From an uncultured Draconibacterium sp. (GTDB taxonomy: Bacteria; Bacteroidota; Bacteroidia; Bacteroidales; Prolixibacteraceae): a DNA stretch of 64,000 nt. The number at the start of each line of letters is the position of its first letter. Position 1 is the stretch's first letter. Both the position numbers and the translations under genes were made by a program. Positions 48,732 to 57,611 of the stretch are shown piece by piece. The notes beneath the pieces were generated by a model. That model ran no database searches and was not told the DNA's origin. It saw nothing but the letters and a program-made list of their open reading frames with translations. The DNA lies in assembly GCF_963675065.1 (NCBI RefSeq), contig NZ_OY775906.1, positions 536,001-600,000 on the forward strand, in the 5' to 3' direction.

Positions 48732-49844
48732 GTGAAACATACCAATATTATTTTATTATTCGTAACGCTGTTTGTCGCCTCGTGTACCGAAAAACCGGTT
48801 GAGAATAGCGGTTTGCCGGAAATACTGTTGAAAAAATCGCAGGATATTTTGCCGATTTCAAGTTTTGTTGAAAATCTGGAATACCTGGAACTAAAAGTAA
48901 ACGAAGCTAAAATAGAATTCGGTGATATTTTAAACGTAAAAGAATTGGATGGCGATTTGATCATTCTTCAGCGCAGGGCACGCGAAATCAGTTTTATCAG
49001 GTTTACACAAAAAGGCGATTTTAAAAATACCATTGTGAGTAACAAGGAGGGGAGTGGCAGAATTAAAAATCCATTGGATATTATTTCATACCAAAAAGAT
49101 TTTGCCGTGTTGGCCGAAGATGGGATATACATTGTTGGTAAAGACGGGAAATACAAAAGCAAACTGGTTGCTGCTAAAATGCCGGGAACAAAATTCTTTG
49201 AATCGAAAAACCAGTTTTATGTGGTGAACGATGTGCCCGGTTATGGTTTGTACACCGTTTATTCGCCAAACGGGAAAGTGAAAAAAGTGAAATTTCCCGA
49301 GGAGCGTTTAAAAGATCTGGGACGTTCGAATCTGGCAGCTTCGGGGGCTGCGGCTATTTCGCTGGTATCGTCATACAGCGATACGGTTTTTGCCTATAAT
49401 AACTCGGCTTTTCAACCAGAATATTTAATTGAAAGCGACGGTTATCCTTCGTTTGCTGAAGTGTGGCGAAACACCGACGATAAGGACGATATTAAGACAT
49501 TGAAATACATCCACAATACCCACCACTCGAAAATTAAAAGTTATTTCGAAAACAAGAATTATATTTTTCTAACTTACTGGTTGGGTTCGCATCAAACTAC
49601 CGCATTAATTAAGAAGAAGGATTGGGAAGCCACTTACTTTACAGAAGCCGTGAATAATATTGATGGTGGTATTTGGGATAATCCTTCATACCTTTCGCCG
49701 AAGAATGAACTTTACATACCAATTACAGCTTACAAAGTTGGCGGACATAAAATATCGGATAAACGACACAAGGAGTTTGAAAAAGTGCAATTGCACATTG
49801 CAGCTTCCGGCAATCCGGTGCTTATGCGCTGTCGTTTGAAGTAG
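48732..49844 (+). CDS. 6-bladed beta-propeller lipoprotein
   Basis: Translation is taken from GTG 48732 (MKHTNIILLFVTLFVASC...), because the signal peptide and lipobox VASC begin there; upstream frame would place 23 non-signal residues in front. The 370-residue product matches the 6-bladed propeller family of Bacteroidota: IPISSFVENLEYLELKVNE, LDGDLIILQRRAREISFI, NPLDIISYQKDFAVL, and HHSKIKSYFENKNYIFLTY. Function unknown; such proteins often accompany carbohydrate-use genes. Confidence 0.82.
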   Translation: MKHTNIILLFVTLFVASCTEKPVENSGLPEILLKKSQDILPISSFVENLEYLELKVNEAKIEFGDILNVKELDGDLIILQRRAREISFIRFTQKGDFKNTIVSNKEGSGRIKNPLDIISYQKDFAVLAEDGIYIVGKDGKYKSKLVAAKMPGTKFFESKNQFYVVNDVPGYGLYTVYSPNGKVKKVKFPEERLKDLGRSNLAASGAAAISLVSSYSDTVFAYNNSAFQPEYLIESDGYPSFAEVWRNTDDKDDIKTLKYIHNTHHSKIKSYFENKNYIFLTYWLGSHQTTALIKKKDWEATYFTEAVNNIDGGIWDNPSYLSPKNELYIPITAYKVGGHKISDKRHKEFEKVQLHIAASGNPVLMRCRLK

Positions 49845-49916
49845 TCTGAGTGTTAAGTTCAGAATCAATTCTACAATTTAGCTGTTGTACAATTTAACAA
49901 TCTCTGTCTTCAGATT

Positions 49917-50270
49917 TTAATGTTCTTTTTTTACCAGCATTAGTTTGTTGCCTTCCAGCTCGGAATACCCCTGGTCGTAAACAAAATAATAAATGCGCCC
50001 GGTTTTGGTGGTATAGGTATTGGTAAAATAGGTAAAATTAAAACCGCGTTTTTTGAGTGAACTTTTGTAGGTAGTCGTTTTTTCTTCCGGGTTCAGCTCT
50101 TCCAAAATCGAATGATTGTTTTTCAGAATGCGGTTGGTCTTTCGCATAAAATTGGTCGATCCGCTGGCCTTTTTATTGTTGTAAGCATTACGGCAACTGT
50201 CGTTGCAGAATTTCTGGTCGGCGCGTCCTTTTAAGGGTTCGGCACATTCGAGGCATTTTCGTATTTCCAT
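49917..50270 (-). CDS. Small zinc-ribbon-like protein
   Basis: A 117-residue protein with an N-terminal four-cysteine zinc site, KCLECAEPLKGRADQKFCNDSC (CX2C...CX3C, near residues 6-26), followed by a basic helix RNAYNNKKASGS and a C-terminal domain TYFTNTYTTKTGRIYYFVYDQGY. Common in Bacteroidota as a hypothetical protein. It begins 1 bp after the stop of the SDR gene and is co-transcribed with it. Confidence 0.78.
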   Translation of the reverse strand: MEIRKCLECAEPLKGRADQKFCNDSCRNAYNNKKASGSTNFMRKTNRILKNNHSILEELNPEEKTTTYKSSLKKRGFNFTYFTNTYTTKTGRIYYFVYDQGYSELEGNKLMLVKKEH

Positions 50271-50271
50271 C

Positions 50272-51210
50272 TTAATTCGGGTAATCGGTTTTTATGATTT
50301 CTTTTAATCCATCCTCGTAGGAAGTGGGTTTAAAATTGAAAGCTTTTTCAAATTTATCGGAGTTAAAAACATAGTCGCGATCGTACTGGTATATCATTTC
50401 GGGCATTTCGCGCAGCACCGGAATAAAAATCCCAATCATTTTTAATATGAATTTTGATGCCACCCTGTGTTTTGGCTTTGTATTGAAGGCCGAAGCAATC
50501 TGTTCGATCCATTCTTTACCGCTTGGCGCATTTTTAGCGGTTGGCATGTGCCACACCTGGTTGAATGCCGAATCGGTGTTTCCGAGCAGGGCAGTGGCTT
50601 TTCCGGCATCGGGGGTATAGGTAAAGGCGTGTTTGAAATGTACCGATCCCATCCAGTCGGCTGGTTTTCCTTTACTTAACGGATCAATGACCATTTCGGT
50701 AAGCACACTGGTGTTTTTAATTCCCGGACCATAGAAATCAGCGGCACGTGCAATCAGTGCAGTAAGAGTTCCCTTGTCTACTTCATCCATGATCATTTTT
50801 ACCAACTCAGCCCGAACTTCGCCTTTTTTGCTGGGCGGATTAATTGGTGTTTCCTCTGTCATTCCATTCAGGTGATTTTGATCGTACATGTAGATATTAT
50901 CGAAGAAAACCAGTTTAGCATCGTGTCTTTTGCAGGCATCGATAACCGAGCGCATAAACGGTGCCCAGTTGGCTTTCCAGAATTTGTAACTGTATGGAAA
51001 GCCAATGGTAACATAAACAACCGACGAACCATTAATTGCTTTGTCTACTTCTTTCGGGTTGAGTAGATCAGCTTTCATTAATTCATCTTTTTCGTTCACT
51101 TTTTGCGGGTTACGACTCACCAATCTAATCTTGTCGGTGTATTTTGGCAATGCTTTTGCCAGTTCAACGCCAATGGCTCCGCCTGCTCCTAAAATTGTTT
51201 GCTTGGTCAT
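50272..51210 (-). CDS. NAD(P)-binding epimerase/dehydratase-like SDR
   Basis: A 312-residue extended or atypical SDR. The Rossmann motif near the N-terminus is ILGAGGAIGVELAKALPK; later come VVYVTIGFPYSYKFW, FFDNIYMYDQNHLNGMTEET and RAADFYGPGIKNTSVL. The catalytic Y-x-x-x-K appears altered (YMYDQN), so it may be an NmrA- or YbjT-like binding or reductase-type protein. Substrate unknown. A strong palindrome overlaps its promoter, shared with ssb on the other strand. Confidence 0.85.
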   Translation of the reverse strand: MTKQTILGAGGAIGVELAKALPKYTDKIRLVSRNPQKVNEKDELMKADLLNPKEVDKAINGSSVVYVTIGFPYSYKFWKANWAPFMRSVIDACKRHDAKLVFFDNIYMYDQNHLNGMTEETPINPPSKKGEVRAELVKMIMDEVDKGTLTALIARAADFYGPGIKNTSVLTEMVIDPLSKGKPADWMGSVHFKHAFTYTPDAGKATALLGNTDSAFNQVWHMPTAKNAPSGKEWIEQIASAFNTKPKHRVASKFILKMIGIFIPVLREMPEMIYQYDRDYVFNSDKFEKAFNFKPTSYEDGLKEIIKTDYPN

Positions 51211-51258
51211 ATTTTATAATGTTGCATGAGTGATTTGGTTTAATAAGTCTCTAATATA

Positions 51259-51315
51259 CAAAAATATATCCGTTTGTAAACGTTTACAAACGCTTATTGT
51301 CGACTACAAACGTTT
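51259..51315. promoter_or_regulatory. Divergent control region with a perfect 22-bp palindrome
   Basis: CGTTTGTAAACGTTTACAAACG (51271-51292) is a perfect palindrome; the half ACAAACGTTT recurs at 51306-51315. On the minus strand the palindrome contains the -33 TTTG and lies just before the -7 TATTTTTG (51259-51266) with a 20-bp spacer, so a bound protein would cover the SDR promoter. The core TGTAAACGTTTACA is of LacI/cre type. Confidence 0.68.
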
Positions 51316-51344
51316 AAAAACCGGCTAAGTTTTTCGTGTCGCTA

Positions 51345-51352
51345 TACATTTG
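51345..51352 (+). promoter_or_regulatory. -7 box of the ssb promoter
   Basis: TACATTTG, a perfect TAnnTTTG match, 69 bp upstream of the ssb start; the palindromic operator lies about 30-75 bp further upstream. Confidence 0.5.
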
Positions 51353-51420
51353 TTTCAACAATTGCGTTACAGGACTCGCATAAGACTCAGTCCTAAATTA
51401 TTAACTAAAAAAGAAATATC

Positions 51421-51762
51421 ATGAATGCATTAAGAAACAGCGTACGATTGTTAGGTCACCTTGGAGAAGATCCAAAAGTAAAAAGGTTAGAGAGTGGAAA
51501 AGTGGTTGCTAATTTTAACATTGCTACCAATGAAGTTTACCGCGACAGCAACGGAAATAAACAAACCGAAACCACCTGGCACCATTTGGTGGCATGGGGC
51601 AAAAATGCCGAGGTTGCTGAAAAGTACCTGAAAAAAGGAAAAGAGATTGCCATTGAAGGGAAATTGACCAACCGTCAGTGGGAAGATAAAAACGGCGAGA
51701 AACAGTACATGACAGAGATTGTAATTAACTCGCTGTTGATGTTGGATAAAGCATCGAATTAA
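51421..51762 (+). CDS. ssb: Single-stranded DNA-binding protein, short form
   Basis: A 113-residue OB-fold SSB: NALRNSVRLLGHLGEDPKVK, VVANFNIATNEVYRD, TTWHHLVAWGKNAEVAEKYLKKGKEIAIEGKL and NRQWEDKNGEKQYMTEIV. It ends at LLMLDKASN and lacks the flexible linker and acidic DDDIPF-type tail that recruits partner proteins in housekeeping SSBs. This suggests an accessory paralogue. It shares an operator region with the divergent SDR gene. Confidence 0.93.
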   Translation: MNALRNSVRLLGHLGEDPKVKRLESGKVVANFNIATNEVYRDSNGNKQTETTWHHLVAWGKNAEVAEKYLKKGKEIAIEGKLTNRQWEDKNGEKQYMTEIVINSLLMLDKASN

Positions 51763-51783
51763 CAGGCGCTAAGGTTAATCCAC

Positions 51784-51831
51784 AAAAAAAGCAGTAGTAT
51801 CGATTTGTAGCGATACTACTGTTTTTTTTGC
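51784..51831. terminator. Bidirectional terminator between ssb and truncated hemoglobin
   Basis: Stem CAGTAGTATCG/CGATACTACTG (11 bp) with A7 before and T8 after, at a convergent junction. Confidence 0.9.
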
Positions 51832-51844
51832 TTAGTTCTGAAAT

Positions 51845-52231
51845 TCAAACACCGGCAATGTCACCTTTTAATGAATAGGCAATTGCCAGCACATCTTTTT
51901 GTGTTTGCTCGTCGATGTTGTTTTTGGCCAATGCATCCATAATGTCGTCTATTACTGACATGTATTCACCCTGCCCAATGTTCATACCTCTATGTGACGA
52001 AAGCATGTCTTTTCCGGTGTATTCTTCCGGACCTCCACTTCCGGCTGCCAAAAAGTTAATAAGGTGTTGCCTCACCTCGGCAAAATGTGCCGGATCGTCT
52101 TTTAACGGTAAAAAGCGTGCGTTTACAGCCGGATTGCTCATGTGGTTTTCTACGATGTCGTCAACAATCGACGTAATTCCTTCTATGCCTCCAAGTCTTT
52201 CGTAAAGGCTTTGTTCTACTGGTGTTTCCAT
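51845..52231 (-). CDS. Group 1 truncated hemoglobin
   Basis: A 128-residue protein from METPVEQSLYERLGGIEGI (ATG 52229-52231; a start 25 codons upstream is less likely). The 2-on-2 fold is indicated by LYERLGG, the H/F/Y pattern NPAVNARFLPLKDDPAHF, and the proximal histidine region SSHRGMNIGQGEYMSVIDDI. Such proteins detoxify NO or handle oxygen, which suits a micro-oxic or nitrate-using cell. Some residues of the heme pocket differ from classical GlbN, so heme binding is probable rather than certain. Confidence 0.85.
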   Translation of the reverse strand: METPVEQSLYERLGGIEGITSIVDDIVENHMSNPAVNARFLPLKDDPAHFAEVRQHLINFLAAGSGGPEEYTGKDMLSSHRGMNIGQGEYMSVIDDIMDALAKNNIDEQTQKDVLAIAYSLKGDIAGV

Positions 52232-52508
52232 GTTGTTTTGATTAAATGTTTCTATACAAGTTAAGAATTTATTTATAAAAAGACAATTGAGTATTTTAAT
52301 TATCATGTTTCTCTATTCAGGTTTTGGATTAGCAAATCTGCTCGAGTCGCACCGTATTTAAGTATGGAAACTTGTTTGAAAACATACGCATTGATTCTCT
52401 GATTCGAAAATTGTGTTTTATTTTTATCATTAGTCGGCAATACACTTAGCTTCGGACCAAGCTGCAGACTTTAGCGAAGCGAACATTTAACTAATAGAAC
52501 CAGAGTTT

Positions 52509-52943
52509 ATGGCTATTCAACAAAAAGATAGAATTTACCTCGATGGAAAATTGTTTGAGCTGTTATCAACTCCTTTAAAAACGTTTTTTGAGGCGCATCC
52601 TGAGATTCCTACTTTCAGTGGTAAAATCCCGGAATGTTCCAGGGGTTATATGGCGTCCTGGCGAATCAGAAATAATGTACTTTACCTAACGGGTTTCCAG
52701 CAGGTGAGTCCAACTGTTGTTATTAATCCTAGAGATGTCCTTTCCAGCCCTAAAATAGTCGCAGATTGGTATGATGGAACACTTCGGATACCTATCGATT
52801 CTTTAATTCCAAATTCCGATGGAGGTGACGATCCACACGATGCAGAACTTCATATTACCGTGCAGCGTGGTGTTGTTTACACCCATGAAATTGTTCAGAA
52901 GAAGCATGTTTCTTCAAGTAATTCCAGAAAGAATAACGTTTGA
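52509..52943 (+). CDS. Hypothetical protein (144 residues)
   Basis: A cytoplasmic-looking protein without signal peptide: QKDRIYLDGKLFELLSTPL, GYMASWRIRNNVLYLTGFQ and VVINPRDVLSSPKIVADWYDG. The alternation suggests a small beta-rich domain. I do not recognise a family. It stands alone and is convergent with the next gene. Confidence 0.6.
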   Translation: MAIQQKDRIYLDGKLFELLSTPLKTFFEAHPEIPTFSGKIPECSRGYMASWRIRNNVLYLTGFQQVSPTVVINPRDVLSSPKIVADWYDGTLRIPIDSLIPNSDGGDDPHDAELHITVQRGVVYTHEIVQKKHVSSSNSRKNNV

Positions 52944-52984
52944 TAGACGGGTATTCTGCGGTTCAACGAGTTGGGATAATAATT

Positions 52985-53320
52985 TTAAACCGACGAAATC
53001 ATTTTAACCGGCGCTGGTCCGGGAGGCGGAGCTGATATGTCCATATCATGAAACTCCAGTACTTTTTCTTTAAAACTGTTTTCAAAAGTCCCGTCTGTTG
53101 AGGCCACACTTTGCAAAAAATTGTCGGCACCCGGTCCTTCATGTAATGCAACTACAACCGGTCCATCAGGCGTTTCTGCCAACCATGCGTCATGCCGTGT
53201 TAGTCCATGTTTTTTGTTAAACTCATTAAACGCCTGGTTTTGCTCACCACTTAGCGATTTTGCCCACTCTTTCCAGGCATCAATTTTGTCCTTTTTTAAA
53301 GGAGCTAGAATTATTCCCAT
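52985..53320 (-). CDS. Hypothetical small protein, possible dimeric alpha-beta barrel
   Basis: A 111-residue protein: IILAPLKKDKIDAWKEWAKSL, GLTRHDAWLAETPDGPVVVALHEGPGADNF. It reads like a ferredoxin-like alpha-beta barrel monomer of unknown function (compare NIPSNAP or YciI-like modules), with a proline-rich tail PPPGPAP. Coding potential is supported by clean composition and a convergent terminator-free gap. Confidence 0.65.
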   Translation of the reverse strand: MGIILAPLKKDKIDAWKEWAKSLSGEQNQAFNEFNKKHGLTRHDAWLAETPDGPVVVALHEGPGADNFLQSVASTDGTFENSFKEKVLEFHDMDISAPPPGPAPVKMISSV

Positions 53321-53481
53321 GACTTAAATATTTAATAATGAATAATTTGAATGACTATTAAATTTAAGACAAATAAGTCTTATTTCAAAGATTGTCAGAA
53401 GCTAATAATACTGTGTAGTGTTAATATTTCTTAATCAAGGGGTATGATGCTTTTTAAGGCCAGTGGCTTCAGTATAACAAA

Positions 53482-54654
53482 TCAGAATGCCCATTTTATA
53501 CGCGCATAAACCGCCTGACCGTAATCGCCGTATTCTGTCCCTTGTCGTCCGAGAAATAACTGGCCATTCAACATTAATTCCCAGTTGTTACCCAGCGAGT
53601 AGGTTACAGACGGACCAAGAAACGAAGAACCGTCGCAGGGATTTAGCATTGTCGACATGTTGGCGGAAAGCAGGGGAGTAAGAGGATAGCTTATTTGCCC
53701 GAAGAGCTGGTATTTTCCCAACGAAAGCATTTTGGCCGAAATATCGGGTGCAAAGAAACTACGACCGCCGGCATCTCCTGTAGTTCCGTAACTGTTGTAT
53801 AAGGTTCCGAAATGCAGATATAAACTGTTGGGAAATGTATAATCAGCCGAAACAGAGGCTACAAAAGTTTCAAAGTTATCCGGGTCTTCATCGTCGCGTG
53901 GGCGAAACCAGGTTGCTTCTCCACGGAATCCGGCACCTTCAATATCGCCGGCCCATCCGCCACCTAAAACGTAATCTTTTCCAACCCAACCACCCAAAAA
54001 CTGGATGTCGTAATTGAATTTCGAAAACCGGTACATGCCGGCAATGGCAGTTTCATCGTTGTTATGTCCGATTTTATAAACCAGTTCAGCCGATGAAGTT
54101 ACTCCGGTATAATATTGCAAACGGACTCCATCAGTTCCCGGGCGTTCTTCGTAATCAAAATCGAAATAGGAAAATGTATTAAACACATCGTTAGGATTCC
54201 AAACCAGGTTGGTGCCCCAGTTTATACGTTGCCGTCCCAGGCGAACTTGTACTTTACCGCTGTTGTAATCAATCCACGCACGGTCGAGCATGGTATGTAA
54301 AAACCAGTTGTCGGCCGAAATTAGAACGGTTCCCATATCCAGATAACCGTTGTCAGTGTCGACAAAATCTTCATAATTTGGAAACTCGCGGATCATTTGT
54401 CCCATGTAAATGCGGTTGCGGGCTTCAAGAGCAACGGTTAGTTTTTCCGATGCATACCACCTGAAATTTAAACGGTTGTGGATCTCATTCAGAAAAAGGT
54501 AATCAAGCGATTTATCAACCGAAACTGGTATTGGTTCTACTGGATGGTAGTACATCCCGAGATCTTTTATATAACCGTAAAATGCCAGGTTTGACTGTGC
54601 ATAGATCACAACGCTAAAAAGTGTAAATGATAGTATGAATAAGGTTTTTTTCAT
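53482..54654 (-). CDS. DUF1302-like outer-membrane beta-barrel protein
   Basis: A 390-residue protein with a signal peptide (to IYAQ) and barrel-like repeats ending in ARIKWAF. The key segment VQVRLGRQRINWGTNLVWNP with DVFNTFSYFDFDYEERPGTDGVRLQYY resembles the DUF1302/alginate-export barrels, which commonly have GRQ-x-x-x-WG. In other bacteria such barrels travel with the lipoprotein-sorting-like protein found upstream here. It is probably a transport channel in the same envelope system; that link is inferred. Confidence 0.75.
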   Translation of the reverse strand: MKKTLFILSFTLFSVVIYAQSNLAFYGYIKDLGMYYHPVEPIPVSVDKSLDYLFLNEIHNRLNFRWYASEKLTVALEARNRIYMGQMIREFPNYEDFVDTDNGYLDMGTVLISADNWFLHTMLDRAWIDYNSGKVQVRLGRQRINWGTNLVWNPNDVFNTFSYFDFDYEERPGTDGVRLQYYTGVTSSAELVYKIGHNNDETAIAGMYRFSKFNYDIQFLGGWVGKDYVLGGGWAGDIEGAGFRGEATWFRPRDDEDPDNFETFVASVSADYTFPNSLYLHFGTLYNSYGTTGDAGGRSFFAPDISAKMLSLGKYQLFGQISYPLTPLLSANMSTMLNPCDGSSFLGPSVTYSLGNNWELMLNGQLFLGRQGTEYGDYGQAVYARIKWAF

Positions 54655-54808
54655 ATTGAATCGAGTTCAATCATGTACTATTTATTTTCCAAATTTTGTG
54701 AATGTCGAATGATGATTAACGAATTGTGAATGAAGTAGTATAGTTAAACATGCCGCTTGCTTTTTTACATTCGTACATCTAAAATTCTTAATCGATATTC
54801 GTAATTCA
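54655..54808. repeat. Degenerate palindromic word repeat before the DUF1302-like gene
   Basis: The interval contains GAATGATGATTAACGAATTGTGAATG and, in inverse sense, ATCGATATTCGTAATTCATCATT around a central AAAAAAGCAAGCGGC hairpin region. Degenerate GAAT/ATTC words like these recur in Bacteroidota intergenic DNA. No gene is seen. Confidence 0.4.
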
Positions 54809-55480
54809 TCATTTATTTTCCATTCCTCCCGCAAAATCCATAACACACATGGTTTGGTACCGTGGATGTGTGCCACAGGCTACTCCAACGTTTTTGAAAT
54901 CAGTTTGGAGAAGGTTGGCGCGGTGACCACGGTTTTTTACGCCATCGTCGATCAGAAGAAAAATAACAATTTGCCGTGCTGAAGTATTTCCATAAGCAAT
55001 ATTTTCAGCAATTCGAACCTGCCATTTTCCGTAACGTTCGATCCTGATTTTTGAGTTTGATCGATCTTTTCCAATGTGCCCTGTTTTACCGGTTTTGGCC
55101 TGGTCTTTTTGGTGATCATTGGCCGCTTGGGTCAACAATTTATTGGGATATAAAACCGGAGCAGGATCTGCATTTTTCAACGCGCGCACACATTCACGCA
55201 AAGCGCTTACACCTTCCTGTGTCATTATCGATTTATCGCCGGGATAATGCAATATTTTTTTGTCGTAGTATTTTGCCAGTGGAGCAATATATTTCTCAGC
55301 GTACGCCGACGGGTTCGACCGGAACAAATTGATTTCATAGACCACTTCCTTCTCCAATTCCGACAAGTAGTTGACATCGGCTGCAGTGTTAAGTGTTCGG
55401 TCTTTTAAGTCTTCTTTGCCCGAAACTCTCAGGCACAGACCAAGTAATAAAATCGCTATGCAAATCGTCGCGTTTCTCAT
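54809..55480 (-). CDS. CAP-domain (SCP/PR-1) secreted protein
   Basis: A 223-residue protein with a signal peptide to about residue 21 and a CAP domain: VVYEINLFRSNPSAYAEKYI, NKLLTQAANDHQKDQAKTGKTGHIGKD, RIAENIAYGNTSARQIVIFLLIDDGVKNRGHRANLL, and VGVACGTHPRYQTMCVMDFAGG. The histidine of TGHIGKD and of NRGHR fit the family's metal site. Bacterial CAP proteins have unclear roles in envelope and host interaction. It follows the ABC ATPase gene. Confidence 0.92.
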   Translation of the reverse strand: MRNATICIAILLLGLCLRVSGKEDLKDRTLNTAADVNYLSELEKEVVYEINLFRSNPSAYAEKYIAPLAKYYDKKILHYPGDKSIMTQEGVSALRECVRALKNADPAPVLYPNKLLTQAANDHQKDQAKTGKTGHIGKDRSNSKIRIERYGKWQVRIAENIAYGNTSARQIVIFLLIDDGVKNRGHRANLLQTDFKNVGVACGTHPRYQTMCVMDFAGGMENK

Positions 55481-55521
55481 TGTTTAATTTTCATGTTTAA
55501 AGCACACCAATACGGTTGCTT

Positions 55522-56205
55522 CTACTTTCTCTCATCGCTGATGATCTTTCCATCCTCGATGGTAATTACACGCCGCGCTTTGTTTACCACCCGCTGGTCG
55601 TGTGTTGAAAATATAAACGTTATTTTTTCCTCTTTATTAAGTTGCTCCATAATATCGAGCAGGTTTTCGGTGGAGTGCGAATCAAGATTGGCCGTAGGTT
55701 CATCGGCCAGTACGAATTTTGGTTTCGATGCCAAAGCCCGTGCAACAGCCACCCGCTGTTGTTGCCCGCCCGATAATTTCGATGGCCGTCGGTCCATCAT
55801 TTCACCCAGACCAACCGCTTTAAGCAGTTCGCTGGTACGTGCGTCGCGGTCAGCCTTTTTGCTTCCCTGCAGGTGCATAATAAATTCTACATTCTCTTTG
55901 GCCGTAAGAACAGGAATCAGGTTATAGGCCTGAAAGACAAAACCAATATTTTTCATTCTGAAATCGGTCAGTTTTCGTGATGAAAGTTCATTGATCTTAA
56001 CGCCTTCAATTTCTACTGATCCTTCTGAGGCATCATCCAAACCACCAATGATATTGAGCAAAGTGGTTTTTCCCGATCCGGACGGACCAACAATGGCGGT
56101 AAATTCACCCTCTTCAATCGACATGTTTATTCCGTTTACCGCATGTACCGAAACGGAGCTGCCGTTGTAAATCTTGTGCAGGTTTTTGATTTCTATTATT
56201 TTCAT
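55522..56205 (-). CDS. ABC transporter ATPase, LolD/MacB type
   Basis: A 227-residue ATPase with Walker A GPSGSGKTTLLNIIGGLD, the family insert GFVFQAYNLIPVLTAKENVEF, signature LSGGQQQRVAVARALAS, Walker B PKFVLADEPTANLDS and the H-loop STHDQRV. With the two FtsX-type permeases upstream it forms a LolCDE/MacB-like exporter that uses ATP to move lipoproteins, lipids or other envelope components. Substrate unproven. Confidence 0.95.
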   Translation of the reverse strand: MKIIEIKNLHKIYNGSSVSVHAVNGINMSIEEGEFTAIVGPSGSGKTTLLNIIGGLDDASEGSVEIEGVKINELSSRKLTDFRMKNIGFVFQAYNLIPVLTAKENVEFIMHLQGSKKADRDARTSELLKAVGLGEMMDRRPSKLSGGQQQRVAVARALASKPKFVLADEPTANLDSHSTENLLDIMEQLNKEEKITFIFSTHDQRVVNKARRVITIEDGKIISDERK

Positions 56206-56259
56206 TGTAGTTGCTTTAATTCATTCTAATATTCTAAATCTCAAATATTCTGGTCTTTC

Positions 56260-57480
56260 TTAATCCGTTCTCGTGGCTTCTGCCGGATTTAACTTTAGCG
56301 CTTTTCGTGCCGGGTAAATCGCAGAGATCAATCCGGTTAATACCACCAACGTTATTAATATTCCTAATGAGTGAGATGGGAAAACCGTTGCTATTTCGGT
56401 AGACATACCGTATTGCTCCAATCCCTGGGCAAATGCAGAAAGGTTGATGGGGTGGTTTTCAAAAATCCGCGATATTCCTATTCCCATAATTATTCCTACG
56501 ACTCCGCCTGTCAGCGTCAGCATAATCGATTCGAGGATAATCATGCTAAAGATTTTTCGTTTATTCATTCCAACGGCCATTAGCATTCCGATTTCTTTTA
56601 CACGTTCAAGCACTGCCATTAGCATGGTGTTGATAATTCCAAAACACAGGGCGATAAGAATAATCAGAATAAAAATGTACATGTATTGGTCCAGTGAATC
56701 GGTGATGATGGACATTTCCGGACTTATTTCTTTCCAGGTTTGTACGTCCATTCCTGCTGCAATTTTTTGCACAGATGGTTTTACAGGCTGTGCATAACTG
56801 TTGTTTTTTAACAGGATAGCTATTTCATGAACAGCGTCGGGTTGAATGCCAATTTGCGTTCGCAGGTCGTTGATGTTGACGAACAAATGCATTTCATCGA
56901 AACCAGTGTTTACCGTTTTGTAAATGCCTGCCACGCGGTAACCCTTTGAGGATAAGTCGCCATTAAAATCAACCAGTTGTACATTTATTTTGGTTCCAAC
57001 TTTTAAACGTAGTTTGTCGGCCATCTTTTTCCCCACCAGTACCGGGGGCATCCGGCTCGTTTTTTCGAGGTAGGTACCGTCAATCACGTGTTCCCAAATG
57101 TCGGTCACCTGCTTTTCTTTTTCCGGATCGATTCCCAGCATTTTCCCTCCACCCGTTCCGTGGGCTGCCATTATAAACGGCTCGGCAATCAGTCGGGGAG
57201 AGGCAGCTTCAACAGAATCGAGTGCCTCAATTTGTTTGGCCAGTTCAAAGCCGTCAGAAATAAATAATTCTGATTCGGTGTTATCCAGAAAATGTGGAGC
57301 GTGCACCTGTATGTGCGACAACTCCGATTTGGTGGCCGATTCAATACGCGAATTGTACATACCATTCATAAATGCCATCATGAATATGCCTGCAAAAAGG
57401 CCCAACGCGATGGCCGCAATCATTACTATACTGCGGGTTCTGCTTCGCCAAACGTTTCGCCATGCTATTGAAAGTATCAT
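56260..57480 (-). CDS. FtsX/MacB-type ABC permease (second)
   Basis: A 406-residue permease: N-terminal helix in IAWRNVWRSRTRSIVMIAAIALGL, a periplasmic MacB-core domain (about 45-265), and three C-terminal helices with NTMLMAVLERVKEIGMLMAVGMNKRKIFSMIILES and the FtsX end PARKALKLNPAEATRTD. Same length as the neighbour at 57612, so they likely form a heterodimer. Confidence 0.92.
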   Translation of the reverse strand: MILSIAWRNVWRSRTRSIVMIAAIALGLFAGIFMMAFMNGMYNSRIESATKSELSHIQVHAPHFLDNTESELFISDGFELAKQIEALDSVEAASPRLIAEPFIMAAHGTGGGKMLGIDPEKEKQVTDIWEHVIDGTYLEKTSRMPPVLVGKKMADKLRLKVGTKINVQLVDFNGDLSSKGYRVAGIYKTVNTGFDEMHLFVNINDLRTQIGIQPDAVHEIAILLKNNSYAQPVKPSVQKIAAGMDVQTWKEISPEMSIITDSLDQYMYIFILIILIALCFGIINTMLMAVLERVKEIGMLMAVGMNKRKIFSMIILESIMLTLTGGVVGIIMGIGISRIFENHPINLSAFAQGLEQYGMSTEIATVFPSHSLGILITLVVLTGLISAIYPARKALKLNPAEATRTD

Positions 57481-57611
57481 TTTGTTTTATTTATGTCGGA
57501 AGCACGAAGTTGGAAATCTGAAGTGTTCTGATTCAAATCCAAACTGTTGTATTCCTGATTATTATTCATCTTAATAATTGTGAGAACTGAAAACTGTGAC
57601 TGTAAACTTTC

